64,000 nucleotides of DNA from assembly GCF_013112225.1 (NCBI RefSeq), contig NZ_JABFHI010000006.1, forward strand, positions 97,749 to 161,748, written 5' to 3'. The position numbers and the translations under genes were made by a program. This DNA is from Vreelandella azerica (lineage in GTDB: Bacteria; Pseudomonadota; Gammaproteobacteria; Pseudomonadales; Halomonadaceae). The notes beneath the pieces were generated by a model. It searched no databases, had not been told where the DNA came from, and saw only the letters and a list, made by a program, of their open reading frames with translations. Each line of letters starts with the position of its first letter. The stretch's first letter is position 1. Below, piece by piece: positions 8,936 to 18,531 of this stretch.

Positions 8936-10894
8936 TTAATTCTTTTCGGCTTCCAGTAAGTCCGCCTCAGCGGCTTCAAGTTCTTCCTCGGCGGCTAGCC
9001 AGCGCTGTTCGGCGTCATCCAGGCGAGCTTTGATGTCTGCCTGCTTGGCCAGCGCGTTAGTCAGCTCTACTTTGCGGTTAGTATCGGTGTAGAGCGCCGG
9101 GTCAGCCAGCTGCTCTTCCAGTGCCGTCAGAGCATTCTGTTCCTTTTCCATGGCTTTTTCGGCCTGATCGCGCACCTTTTTGATCGGCCTGAGCTTTTCG
9201 CGCATCTCGGCAGCGGCTTTACGCGCCGCCTTGCGCGCTTCGCGGCTGTCTCCACTGGCTTGTTGATCCTGACGCTCACTCTTGTCACTGCGGGCATCGC
9301 GGCGTTGTGATTCAAGGCGCTCTTTCAGCCATTGGCGGTAGTCGTCCAGGTCGCCATCAAAGGGCTCAACCCTGTGGTCGGCCACGCGCCAGAATTCATC
9401 CACGCTGGCGCGCAGCAGATGGCGGTCGTGGGAGACCAGAATAACGGTGCCCTCGAAGCTGGCCAGCGCCTCGGTCAGCGCTTCGCGCATTTCCAGGTCA
9501 AGGTGGTTGGTAGGCTCGTCAAGCAGCAGAAGATTGGGTTTCTGCCAGGCCACCAGAGCGAGTGCCAGGCGGGCCTTTTCGCCGCCGGAAAAAGTGGCTA
9601 CCTCACCAAAGGCATCATCTCCGGCAAAACCGAAACCGCCGAGGAAGTTACGGATGTCCTGGTCGCTTGCGGTGGGCGACAGGCGCTGAACGTGCATAAA
9701 AGGGGTTGCGGTGATATCCAGGCTTTCCAGCTGATGCTGAGCAAAGTACCCAATCTTCAGGTGCTCGCCGGGGACGCGTTTGCCTGCCAGCAGGGGCAGT
9801 TGGCCAATCAGGCTCTTGATCAGGGTGGATTTACCCGCCCCATTTGGGCCCAGCAGGCCGATTCGGCTACCAGGTAATAGCGTGACGTTGACCTTATCCA
9901 GCTGGATGATATCACCCTCTTTACTTTGGTAACCAAGCTGGGCCTGATCCAGCACCAGTAAGGGGTGCGAGGTTTTATCGGCGGCAGGCAGGCGAAAGTG
10001 GAAAGGCGAATCCACATGGGCAATGGCAATATCACCCATGCGCTCAAGCATCTTGACCCGGCTTTGGGCCTGGCGGGCCTTGTTGGCCTGGGCCTTGAAG
10101 CGGTTGATAAACCGCTCGATCTCTTCGCGCCGCGCCTGCTGCTTGGCTGCTTCTGCGCGCTGCAAGGCGAGCTTTTCAGCCCGGGTGCGTTCAAAGCGCG
10201 AGTAGTTGCCTCGGTAGAGTTCTACGCTTTGCTGGTGCATATGCACAATATGGTCACAGACGGCATCCAGGAAGTCACGGTCGTGAGAAATCAGTAGCAG
10301 AGTACCGGGGTAGCGGGTCAGCCACTGTTCCAGCCAAAGCAAGGCATCCAGATCCAGGTGGTTGGTGGGCTCATCGAGTAATAGTAGGTCAGATGGCATG
10401 AAGAGGGTGCGGGCAAGGTTGACGCGCATGCGCCAGCCGCCGGAAAAATCCGATAGCGGGCGTTTCAGGTCGGCCTGCACAAAGCCTAGGCCAACCAATA
10501 ACTGTGCGGCACGGGATTCTGCACTGTAGCCATCGAGCGTTTCGATCAGGCCATGCAGCTCTGCTTCCCGGTGGGCGGCACCTGAAGCTTGTGCGGCTGC
10601 CAGATCAGTTTCCGCTTGGCGTAAGGCAAAGTCACCATCGAGGACATAATCGATAATGGCGCGGTCAAGGGCATCGACTTCCTGGGCCATATGAGCAATG
10701 CGCTGATTGCCGCTCATTTCAATCTCACCCTGATCCACGCCCAGTTCGCCCAGCAAGAGCTTGAACAGGCTGGATTTGCCCGCGCCATTGGCGCCGATAA
10801 TGCCGGCTTTAACGCCATCGTTGAGAGTAAGGTCAGCGTTATCGAGTAGCCGTTGTGTGCCGCGTTGCAGCGCGACCTGGCGCAGTGCGATCAT
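8936..10894 (-). CDS. ABC-F family ATPase (YheS-like)
   Basis: A 652-residue soluble ABC-F protein with two ATPase domains and no membrane segment. The first domain has Walker A GANGAGKSS near residue 34 and the second has GPNGAGKST near 342. Both contain LLLDEPTNHLDL, and the signatures are FSGGWRMRVNLA and FSGGEKARLALA. An arginine- and glutamine-rich linker joins the domains and a charged coiled coil ends the protein. ABC-F proteins of this type bind the ribosomal E site. Length and linker best fit YheS. The frame is intact. Confidence 0.9.
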   Translation of the reverse strand: MIALRQVALQRGTQRLLDNADLTLNDGVKAGIIGANGAGKSSLFKLLLGELGVDQGEIEMSGNQRIAHMAQEVDALDRAIIDYVLDGDFALRQAETDLAAAQASGAAHREAELHGLIETLDGYSAESRAAQLLVGLGFVQADLKRPLSDFSGGWRMRVNLARTLFMPSDLLLLDEPTNHLDLDALLWLEQWLTRYPGTLLLISHDRDFLDAVCDHIVHMHQQSVELYRGNYSRFERTRAEKLALQRAEAAKQQARREEIERFINRFKAQANKARQAQSRVKMLERMGDIAIAHVDSPFHFRLPAADKTSHPLLVLDQAQLGYQSKEGDIIQLDKVNVTLLPGSRIGLLGPNGAGKSTLIKSLIGQLPLLAGKRVPGEHLKIGYFAQHQLESLDITATPFMHVQRLSPTASDQDIRNFLGGFGFAGDDAFGEVATFSGGEKARLALALVAWQKPNLLLLDEPTNHLDLEMREALTEALASFEGTVILVSHDRHLLRASVDEFWRVADHRVEPFDGDLDDYRQWLKERLESQRRDARSDKSERQDQQASGDSREARKAARKAAAEMREKLRPIKKVRDQAEKAMEKEQNALTALEEQLADPALYTDTNRKVELTNALAKQADIKARLDDAEQRWLAAEEELEAAEADLLEAEKN

Positions 10895-10923
10895 GCGTTC
10901 TCCCGAAAAGAGGTTAGCGATTG

Positions 10924-11504
10924 ATGGACAATTCTACCCGATTGAAAGCACTTCAGCAGGATTCCCTGTGGGCCTTTGCTCTGCGTTTTTATGCCTTGCC
11001 GGATGTCGAGCCAGCCCTTCTGCGTCTGCAGGATGAAGAGAGTGTAGACGTTTGTGAGGTGTTATTTCATAGCTGGCTATTTATTTATGGTCTGGAAGCG
11101 AATCCTCAAGCATTAGCCATTGAACGGCGTGAAAGACGCCGCTGGCAAACAGATATCACCGCCGTGTTGCGTCAGCTTCGTCAGGCGTTAAAGCAGGACG
11201 CGGTAAGGGCTGGCGCGGATTCGGGCATGGCGGAACTGCGCAACACCATAAAAAAGCAGAGTTGTTGGCTGAGCGTGAAAACCTTCAACGCTGGCAGGAA
11301 TGGGGGCAATGCCATGAACAGGCAATAAAGAGTCTGTTTAGTCATCCACGATCGACGCAAGAGCTTGCAGAATGGCTGAAATTGCATGCGTTTTCGTCAC
11401 ATTTATATAATATTAGTAATTCATCAATTAATTCTTCATCTGTTGCCGATAATGCCTGGTCAATCATAGCGTCGCGGCTTGACCCCTTGATAAGGGCGCG
11501 CTAG
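10924..11504 (+). CDS. TIGR02444-family protein, frameshifted
   Basis: A small conserved cytosolic protein of unknown function. The N-terminal part (DSLWAFALRFYALPDVEPAL, and a CEVLFHSWLF-like helix) matches the TIGR02444 pattern seen beside yheS-like genes in Pseudomonas relatives. The frame is broken in the A-run at 11250-11255. One added A continues it through AELLAERENLQRW to TAG 11502-11504, for about 193 residues. It is divergent from the ABC-F gene with 29 bases between starts, so the promoters overlap. Confidence 0.75.
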
Positions 11505-11706
11505 CCTGAAAGTTAGTTAGTTTTGTTTGATGTTGAGAGTGAGCTGGCGCAATTCAGCGTATATTGTTGAATATTAGTAGTATTGCTTTATGACATTTAA
11601 CACTGTTGCCATTTGCTTCAGGATCAAAACAGATTAATGTGAAGTGAGTCATTGCGAATCATTACTGCAACTAATCACTGCACACCATTGGAACGGGGAA
11701 TAATGC

Positions 11707-12738
11707 ATGAAGTCGAACAAGTCTGTTACTACCAAGCTACTTACCACGGCAAGCGTAAGCGCTTTATTGTTAGGCCTTTCAGCCGCTGCATCGGCTGACA
11801 ACTGGCGTTATGCCCATGAAGAATATGAAGGCGACGTGCAAGACGTATTTGCCTATGCCTTCAAAGAGTATATTGAGGAAAACTCCGAGCATAGCGTTCA
11901 GGTTTATCGTTTCGGTGAGCTGGGCGAGTCTGATGACATTATGGAGCAAACCCAGAACGGTATTCTTCAGTTTGTGAACCAATCACCCGGTTTCACTGGT
12001 TCCTTGATTCCGGAAGCGCAGATCTTCTTTGTGCCCTATCTGCTGCCCACCGATGAAGAAACGGTCATCCAGTTCTTCAATGAAAGTGAAGCCATCCATG
12101 AGATGTTCCCGGAGCTTTATGCTGAGCAGGGCCTTGAGCTGCTCAAAATGTATCCGGAAGGCGAGATGGTTGTTACTACCGACGAACCTATCAGTTCGCC
12201 GGAAGACATGAACAACAAGAAAATTCGCACCATGACCAACCCCTTGCTGTCGGAAACCTACGACGCCTTTGGCGCTACGCCGACACCGCTACCTTGGGGT
12301 GAAGTTTATGGTGGTCTGCAGACAGGTATTATCGATGGCCAGGAAAACCCGATTTTCTGGATCGAGTCTGGCGGCCTGTACGAAGTATCGCCGCACCTGA
12401 CCTTCACCGGCCATGGCTGGTTCACAACTGCCATGATGGCCAACCAAGACTTCTATGAAGGACTTTCCGAGGAAGATAAGCAGCTGGTGCAGGATGCCTC
12501 TGAAGCAGCCTATGATCACATCATTGATCATATTTCGGGCCTGGCCGATGAAGCGCTTGCCAAGATCCAGGAAGCCTCTGACGAAGTCACGGTAACACGT
12601 CTGTCTGAAGAGCAGATTCAGGCTTTCCGTGAACGTGCCCCTCAAGTAGAAGAAGCTTTTATTGAAATGACTGGCGAAAGCGGCAAAGAGTTGTTGGAAC
12701 AGTTCAAGGCTGACCTTGAGGCTGTTTCTAACGACTGA
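11707..12738 (+). CDS. teaA: Ectoine/hydroxyectoine TRAP binding protein TeaA
   Basis: TeaA is the periplasmic binding protein of the osmoregulated ectoine importer. The 343-residue product has a signal peptide (about 1-30). The mature start [15 protein letters not shown] and long internal stretches, including [34 protein letters not shown] and [14 protein letters not shown], agree with what I know of H. elongata TeaA. The following genes complete teaBCD. The 200-base upstream region is AT-rich and probably holds the osmotically controlled promoter, but I could not fix its hexamers. Confidence 0.95.
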   Translation: MKSNKSVTTKLLTTASVSALLLGLSAAASADNWRYAHEEYEGDVQDVFAYAFKEYIEENSEHSVQVYRFGELGESDDIMEQTQNGILQFVNQSPGFTGSLIPEAQIFFVPYLLPTDEETVIQFFNESEAIHEMFPELYAEQGLELLKMYPEGEMVVTTDEPISSPEDMNNKKIRTMTNPLLSETYDAFGATPTPLPWGEVYGGLQTGIIDGQENPIFWIESGGLYEVSPHLTFTGHGWFTTAMMANQDFYEGLSEEDKQLVQDASEAAYDHIIDHISGLADEALAKIQEASDEVTVTRLSEEQIQAFRERAPQVEEAFIEMTGESGKELLEQFKADLEAVSND

Positions 12739-12777
12739 TCTCCCGTGTGACTGGAGTGATTTCGCTACTACAGTAAT

Positions 12778-12805
12778 AAAAGGGGCAGCACTGGCTGCCC
12801 CTTTT
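12778..12805 (+). terminator. Intercistronic hairpin between teaA and teaB
   Basis: A perfect 12-base stem (AAAAGGGGCAGC at 12778-12789 with 12794-12805) and a 4-base loop ACTG, with the descending arm ending in TTTT. It looks like a partial terminator that would make teaA mRNA more abundant than teaBC, the usual stoichiometry for a binding-protein-dependent system. Confidence 0.75.
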
Positions 12806-12853
12806 AGTTCACGCAAACGTATTGAAAATAGCGTGATGATAAGGAGTCTGGCG

Positions 12854-13432
12854 ATGACTGAAGAAGAAGCTGAAAAAAATTATCGCTCCGGGCTGCCGGG
12901 GTTCCTTGGGGTAATTGATACGTTAATCAGTAAGCTGGAAGCCGCCATTCTGGCAGTAGGTGTGCTTTTGATGGCACTGAACACGGTGACCAATGTTATT
13001 GCCCGCTTCGTGTTTGGCAACAGTATTATGTTTTCAGGCGAGCTGAACCGCATTCTGATTATCATGATCACCTTTGCGGGCATTGGTTATGCCGCACGCC
13101 ATGGGCGTCATATCCGCATGTCGGCAATTTACGATGCGTTACCCGTTGGTGGGCGTAAGGTGCTGATGATCTTTATTGCGTTGTTTACTTCTGTGGTGAT
13201 GTTTTTCCTATTTTATTATTCGCTGGTTTACATCATCGACTTATATAGCAAGGGACGTGTGCTGCCCTCTTTACAGTTGCCAATCTGGATTATCTATATT
13301 TGGGTGCCAATGGGTTTCCTAATTACCGGTATTCAGTATTTGTTGACGGCTATCAAGAACTTCACTACGCGGGATGTCTATCTTTCGACCGGTGTGGTGG
13401 ATGGTTATAAAGACACGGAAACTGAGGTTTGA
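12854..13432 (+). CDS. teaB: Ectoine TRAP transporter small permease TeaB
   Basis: DctQ-type subunit of TeaABC, 192 residues, with four membrane helices after a charged N-terminus ([10 protein letters not shown]). The loop [19 protein letters not shown] is the family hallmark. AAGGAG lies 7 bases before the ATG at 12854. It follows teaA after a hairpin and is followed after 51 bases by teaC. Confidence 0.93.
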   Translation: MTEEEAEKNYRSGLPGFLGVIDTLISKLEAAILAVGVLLMALNTVTNVIARFVFGNSIMFSGELNRILIIMITFAGIGYAARHGRHIRMSAIYDALPVGGRKVLMIFIALFTSVVMFFLFYYSLVYIIDLYSKGRVLPSLQLPIWIIYIWVPMGFLITGIQYLLTAIKNFTTRDVYLSTGVVDGYKDTETEV

Positions 13433-13483
13433 TGCTTAGATCATATGTCTGAGCACCTGCCTTAGCGCCTAAGGGGAACTACT

Positions 13484-14765
13484 ATGACAACGATAATGGT
13501 CGTCACCATGATAAGCCTGCTATTGCTCGGCTTTCCCATGATGATCCCACTGGTTACCGCAGCAGTCATCGGTTTTTACATGATGTTTAATGGCTTCGGT
13601 CAGATGGAAACTCTGATTCAGCAGATGATGGCGGGCATTCGCCCGGCATCGCTGATTGCGGTGCCGATGTTTATCCTGGCGGCAGATATCATGACCCGAG
13701 GCCAGTCAGCTAATCGCTTGATTGAAATGGTGATGTCGTTTATTGGCCATCAAAGGTGGCCTGGCCGTCAGTACAGCGGCTTCCTGTACCCTGTTTGGGG
13801 CCGTGTCCGGTTCTACCCAGGCGACGGTGGTGGCGGTGGGCTCACCGCTGCGGCCCAAGATGCTGAAAGCCGGTTATTCAGACCCCTTTACTCTGGCCTT
13901 GATCATCAATTCCAGTGATATTGCCTTTTTGATTCCGCCGAGTATCGGCATGATCATTTATGGGGTTATTTCCGGCACCTCTATTGGTGAGCTGTTTATC
14001 GCAGGTATCGGGCCGGGCCTGTTGATTCTGTTGATGTTCTCTGCCTATTGTGTGACCTATGCCATCATCAAGAAAGTGCCCACCGAGCCCAAATGCACCT
14101 GGCGTGACCGCGCCAAGGCAGTTCAGATGGCGCTTTGGCCTTTGGGTTTCCCCGTCATCATTGTGGGGGGTATCTACGGCGGTATTTTCAGCCCGACAGA
14201 AGCGGCCGCGGCCTGCGTGCTTTATGCCGTCTTGCTGGAATTCGTGGTGTTCCGTTCGCTCAAGATGAACGACATCTATGCGATCGCTAAATCGACTGGC
14301 CTGATTACGGCGGTCGTCTTCATTCTGGTGGCGGTCGGTAACGGCTTCTCCTGGATTATTTCCTTTGCCCAGATACCGCAGGCAATTCTTGAAGCTGTCG
14401 GGGTGAATGAAGCAGGGCCCACTGGCGTATTGATTGCCATCTGTATTGCCTTCTTTGTGGCCTGCATGTTCGTTGACCCTATCGTGGTTATTCTGGTGCT
14501 GACGCCTATTTTCACACCGGCCATTGAAGCGACCGGCCTTGATCCGGTGCTGGTGGGTATATTGATTACCTTACAGGTGGCGATAGGCTCGGCGACACCG
14601 CCCTTCGGGTGTGACATCTTTACTGCGATTGCGATTTTCAAACGGCCATACCTTGAAGTCATAAAGGGCACACCTCCGTTTATTTTCATGCTGATCCTGG
14701 CAGCGGTGCTGTTGATCATGTTCCCTCAGATTGCACTGTTCCTGCGTGATGTTGCTTTCCGCTAA
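13484..14765 (+). CDS. teaC: Ectoine TRAP transporter large permease TeaC, frameshifted
   Basis: DctM-type permease of the ectoine importer, about 427 residues when repaired. The first frame covers the N-terminal helices to SFIGH. The second starts with GGLAVSTAASCTLFGAVSGS and continues to a TAA at 14763-14765. The break is at 13750/13751, where two bases (AT) appear to be missing from CAT-ATC, or equivalently one base is extra. It carries the DctM motifs SSDIAFLIPPSIGMI and GIFSPTEAAA. A dinucleotide loss is unlike the homopolymer errors elsewhere. Confidence 0.9.
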
Positions 14766-14795
14766 GTTGTTAAACCGCCACAAGGAGACAGGTTG

Positions 14796-15239
14796 ATGTT
14801 CAACCGTATACTCATCCCGGTAGACGGCTCCAAGGGCGCCCTGAAGGCGTTGGAAAAAGCGGTGGGTCTGCACAGGCTGACCGGTGCCGAACTGTATTTT
14901 CTGTGTGTTTTCAAGCATCACAGTCTGTTGGAGGCGTCGCTTTCCATGGTGCGCCCCAACAAGCTGGATATTCCGGATGATGCCTTGAAAGAATACGCCA
15001 CAGAAATTGCTGTACATGCTAAATCTCATGCCATAGAGCTGGGCGTGGATAGCAGTCTGGTACGGGCCTTTGTCAAGGGCGGGCGCCCTTCGCGGACGAT
15101 TGTGCGCTTTGCCCGCAAGCGGGAATGTGATCTGATCGTGATTGGCGCCCAAGGTACCAATGGTGAGAAGAATCTGCTGTTAGGGAGCGTTTCACAGCGG
15201 GTTGCCGGTGCGGCACATTGCCCGACTCTGGTCGTCTAG
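14796..15239 (+). CDS. teaD: Universal stress protein TeaD, regulator of TeaABC
   Basis: A 147-residue UspA-fold protein, last gene of the tea operon. In H. elongata TeaD is an ATP-binding protein that limits ectoine uptake through TeaABC. Visible features are the N-terminal [11 protein letters not shown] and the nucleotide-binding [20 protein letters not shown], which fits the G2xG9xG(S/T) ATP motif. AAGGAG is 8 bases before the ATG at 14796; an in-frame TTG at 14793 is less likely. The length equals that of TeaD as I recall it. Confidence 0.93.
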   Translation: MFNRILIPVDGSKGALKALEKAVGLHRLTGAELYFLCVFKHHSLLEASLSMVRPNKLDIPDDALKEYATEIAVHAKSHAIELGVDSSLVRAFVKGGRPSRTIVRFARKRECDLIVIGAQGTNGEKNLLLGSVSQRVAGAAHCPTLVV

Positions 15240-15276
15240 AGGCCCCAACTTTCAGCATTGATTATTGTCGTAGTGA

Positions 15277-15319
15277 GCACCCGTCGTTTCAGGAAGATGC
15301 ACCCTGAGGCGGCGGGTGT
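15277..15319 (+). terminator. Long hairpin after the tea operon
   Basis: An extended stem pairs GCACCCGTCG (15277-15286) with CGGCGGGTG (15310-15318) and continues inward (TTTCAGG with CCTGAGG). It is 38 bases past the teaD stop and probably ends the operon, though the T-tract is interrupted. Confidence 0.6.
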
Positions 15320-15338
15320 TACGCTTTAATAACTGTTT

Positions 15339-15410
15339 TTAAAAGCTGTCTTAAAGACCACCTTAAAAACTATCTCAAAGGCCACCTCAAAGGCCGTCTT
15401 CAAAGACTTG
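15339..15410. repeat. Degenerate 12-base tandem repeat, six units
   Basis: Units of exactly 12 bases (TTAAAAGCTGTC, TTAAAGACCACC, TTAAAAACTATC, TCAAAGGCCACC, TCAAAGGCCGTC, then a diverged TTCAAAGACTTG) lie head to tail between teaD and the FKBP gene. The pattern is roughly TYAAARRCYRYC. No reading frame of note crosses it. Confidence 0.8.
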
Positions 15411-15473
15411 CTTTAACGGTTTTCTGTAAAGATATTTGATCGACGATCTTTTACCACTGATGTAAGGAACACC

Positions 15474-16150
15474 ATGAAAACGTTTTTTTCGACTGCCCTG
15501 CTGAGCACCTTGCTGGTGGCCCCCTTTGCTGCTGCCGCACCGGAAACCGATGAAGAGCGCCTGGCCTACAGTCTGGGGGTTACCTTGGGCGAAAGCATGC
15601 AGGCCGATATTGCTGAATTGAATGTGGATAGCCTGACGGACGGCATTCGTGATGTGTTTGAAGGTAATGAGCTGGCGTTGAGCGAAGAGGAAATGGCTCA
15701 GGCGCTGGCCAGTTTCCAGGAACAGGCAATGGCCGAACGCGAAGCGCAGGCCGGCGCCATGGCCGCTGAAAACCTGGCGGAAGGCGAAGCCTTTTGGCCG
15801 AGAATGCCGAACGCGAGGAAGTGATGGTGACAGACTCCGGCCTGCAGTATGAAGTACTGGAGTCTGGTGATGGCGTGTCACCAAGCGCAGAAGATACGGT
15901 TGAGGTGCACTACGAAGGCATGTTGCTGGATGGCACTGTGTTCGACAGCTCCTTTGAGCGTGGTGAGCCGGTCAGCTTCGGTGTTACCCAGGTGATTGAG
16001 GGCTGGCAGGAAGCGCTGCAGTTGATGAGCGTAGGTGATACCTGGATGCTCTACATTCCTGCTGACCTTGCCTATGGTGAACGTGGCCAGGGCCCAATCG
16101 GCCCGAATGCCGTGCTGACTTTCCGTGTTGAACTTCTGGATGTCGAGTAA
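15474..16150 (+). CDS. FKBP-type peptidyl-prolyl isomerase (FkpA/Mip-like), frameshifted
   Basis: Exported proline isomerase: a signal peptide (ending AAA|APET), an N-terminal helical dimerisation domain (DEERLAYSLGVTLGESM) and a C-terminal FKBP domain with VHYEGMLLDGTVFDSSFERG, a VIEGWQEAL loop and IPADLAYGERG. The frame breaks at the T-run 15792-15795. One added T joins the halves through a region reading FLAENAEREEVMVTDSG, for about 225 residues. Domain order matches FkpA, FklB and Mip proteins, which act as periplasmic foldases. Confidence 0.88.
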
Positions 16151-16156
16151 CCCTGC

Positions 16157-17244
16157 ATGTTGAAAACCACTGGTCATCGTCACTCTGCAGCAGCACGGTT
16201 GCTGTTGGGGGCTGTACTTGTCTACGTCTTGCCTGCCGCTGCTCAGGAAGAAGAGGCTCCACCGGGCACATTGCCGTCGCTGAGTGCTGCTGAAACGGGC
16301 GCTAGCGTGGTCGGTGTGTCGTCTGGTGGTTATATGGCACTGCAGCTGGCGGTGGCCTGGCCCGAGCGGTTTGCCGGGGTAGGCATATTGGCAGCAGGGC
16401 CCTGGAGCTGTTCCCAGGGTTCGCTCAGCCTGGCGCTTAACCAGTGCATGATGACGCGCCGGGGGCGCCATCCCTTGAGGCGCTAAATACCCGTTGGGCC
16501 AATTACCGCGAACAGGATCAGGTGGGTAGCGAAACCGCCCGCAGTACTCTACGGGCTTACGTCTGGCATGGTGAAAATGATGCGGTGGTGGAACCGATGC
16601 TGGGCGATCTGCTGGCTGAGCAGCTGCAACAGTGGTTGGCCAGCGATGATCAGCTGAAGGTGGCGCGTAGCGCCCAGGCTGGGCACGGCTGGCCGGTATC
16701 CTTGGCGGGCAACACGCAGCTATCTCAACCGCTGGGTGATTGCCAAACAGGTGGTGGTAGCCACTTGCTGGCCTGTGATGAAGATATTGCCGCCGATATG
16801 CTTGACTGGCTGCATCCCGACTCGGCACCCGCTGCAACGTCTGCTGCCGAGGGTGAGTTGATCCGCTTTGACCAGAGCGATTTCGATGCCAAAGGGCTGG
16901 CAGATAACGGCTATGTCTACCAGCCGGAAGGCTGTGACGACGGGAGCTGTGAGGTCACCCTTGCCCTGCATGGCTGCCAGATGAATGCCGAGCAGATTGG
17001 CGAGACCTTTGTGCAGGGAACCGGCCTGAATGAATGGGCTGACCAGCACCGCCGGATTGTTCTCTACCCGCAGGCCGAAAGCACCCTGGCGAATCCGCAG
17101 GGCTGCTGGGACTGGTGGGGCTTTGCAGAAAGCAGCTGGCAGCTTAACCCTCTGCATGATACCCGACAGGGGACTCAGGTCAGCGCTTTGATGGCAATGC
17201 TGACCCGTCTGCAGTCATCCAGTGATGCTGATGACAATGAATGA
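16157..17244 (+). CDS. PHB-depolymerase-like esterase, frameshifted
   Basis: A secreted alpha/beta hydrolase of about 362 residues resembling type-2 extracellular PHB depolymerases. The N-terminal signal peptide ends near AAAQ. The nucleophile elbow is GVSSGGYMA, and a later block has LALHGCQMN and a WDWWG aromatic motif near the C-terminus. The first frame ends at 16486; one G added at about 16450 restores it through NQCMDDAPGAPSLEAL. It starts 7 bases after the FKBP gene, so probably one operon. The true substrate (polymer or small ester) is not certain. Confidence 0.75.
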
Positions 17245-17245
17245 C

Positions 17246-17866
17246 TTAACTATCGAGCGCGGTTCTTAACGCGGTTACCAGCCCTTCCGGGCTGGATGAA
17301 TACAGTACGCGCTCAAGGATGTTGCCTTCACGGTCGACCACATAAAGCGATGAGCTGTGGTCGATGGTGTAGCCCATCGCCGAATTTTCTGCTTCAACCC
17401 GCCGCCAGATCACACCATAGCGGCTGGCCAGTTCTTCAAGCTGTTGCTGTGTGCCGGTGGCGCCGATAAAACGTTCACCGAAAAAGCCAGTGTACTCCGC
17501 CAGCCGCTCCAGGCTGTCGCGCTCTGGGTCGACAGAGATCATCAGCGGTACAATACGTTCGCGCTGCTGTGGGGTCAGTTCAGCCAGAGCCTGCTTTTTG
17601 ACGGCCTGGTTCATCGGGCACACATCCGGACAATAGGTGTAGCCAAAGGTAACAATGGCAACCTGATTATCGTCCAGCTGGGTCAGAGAAAAATCGCCAC
17701 GGGTAGACGCCAGTTCAATGGGGCCGCCGGGTAGCCCGCTGGTCGGCTGCTGATTCTGGCTGGAAAAATAGTGGTTGAGTGCGAAGGCACCGGCAGCCGT
17801 GACAAGAAGTGCAAGCAGGCCAAGACTGACCAGAAGGGGGAAGCGGCGAGAAACAAGGGATGACAT
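17246..17866 (-). CDS. SCO1/SenC-type copper chaperone
   Basis: Membrane-anchored thioredoxin-fold protein of about 206 residues that helps build the CuA site of cytochrome c oxidase. It has one N-terminal membrane helix (LLVSLGLLALLVTAAGAFAL). The copper ligands are the CPDVC pair in TFGYTYCPDVCP and the His in TIDHSSSLYVVD. The ATG at 17866 follows GGAG by about 8 bases; the frame is open further upstream. It sits 4 bases downstream of the next gene's stop, so the two are co-transcribed. Confidence 0.9.
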   Translation of the reverse strand: MSSLVSRRFPLLVSLGLLALLVTAAGAFALNHYFSSQNQQPTSGLPGGPIELASTRGDFSLTQLDDNQVAIVTFGYTYCPDVCPMNQAVKKQALAELTPQQRERIVPLMISVDPERDSLERLAEYTGFFGERFIGATGTQQQLEELASRYGVIWRRVEAENSAMGYTIDHSSSLYVVDREGNILERVLYSSSPEGLVTALRTALDS

Positions 17867-17870
17867 AGGA

Positions 17871-18374
17871 TCAGCTCCGGATAACATCAAAATCGAACCA
17901 GGTGCCCAGGCGGCCATCAGGGGTATCGACAATCACTCGGGCGCGCCACGGCATGACAGATAATGTACACACACTCAATTGCCCCTGGCCGTGAAAGTGG
18001 CCAGTCCGAGTGACAGATAATGGAAAGCGGTTAATACCCATGTCCATGTTACGGCCAATAAAATCAACTTCAGCAGCGCTGACGTCCATCCCCTGAGTAG
18101 TAACGGTCAAGGGAAGAATTTCCAGTGACTCGATGCGACCGTCGGCATCTACCGCAAGCGTGAGCGAGCCCTTGTCTCCCAGTTTGGCTGAGCAGGTCTC
18201 GGTATGCAGATCGCAGGTATCGGAGGGCGGATACCAGGTAACGTCGCCATCGCTGCGTAACCAGTAAGAAAAACCGTACCAGCTGAGGGCTGCCAAGGCG
18301 ATACCGGTGACCAGGATAAGCACTTGAAGCACTGGAAAACGTCCAGCACGCGCCGTTTGGGTGGAAGTGTTCAT
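17871..18374 (-). CDS. Unidentified membrane-anchored protein upstream of Sco
   Basis: A 167-residue protein with one N-terminal membrane helix (VLQVLILVTGIALAALSWYGF) and an exported beta-rich domain. I do not recognise a named family. A possible metal or disulfide motif, CDLHTETC, follows the anchor. The C-terminal part holds GHFHGQGQLSVC and VIVDTPDGRLGTWFDF. Tight coupling to the Sco gene (4-base gap) suggests a role in copper delivery or oxidase assembly, but this is inference from position. Confidence 0.6.
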   Translation of the reverse strand: MNTSTQTARAGRFPVLQVLILVTGIALAALSWYGFSYWLRSDGDVTWYPPSDTCDLHTETCSAKLGDKGSLTLAVDADGRIESLEILPLTVTTQGMDVSAAEVDFIGRNMDMGINRFPLSVTRTGHFHGQGQLSVCTLSVMPWRARVIVDTPDGRLGTWFDFDVIRS

Positions 18375-18531
18375 GACAGAACCATGGTGACGTAAGCCGG
18401 AAACAAGTGGTTGGCCTGCATAAATGGCACACAATGCACAGCCATCACGAAAAAGGTTGTCTTGAATAAAGATAGTAACAGCAATTGGCACGATATCACT
18501 GTGCTGGGATGTCGCAGGTTAGGAGAGAGTC

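Noticed and set aside
8936..10894. Antibiotic-resistance ABC-F protein
   Set aside because: Linker and length fit housekeeping YheS-type proteins rather than Vga/Msr/Lsa classes.
15339..15410. CRISPR array
   Set aside because: Units are 12 bases, contiguous and degenerate with no spacers; the same holds for 51241-51311.
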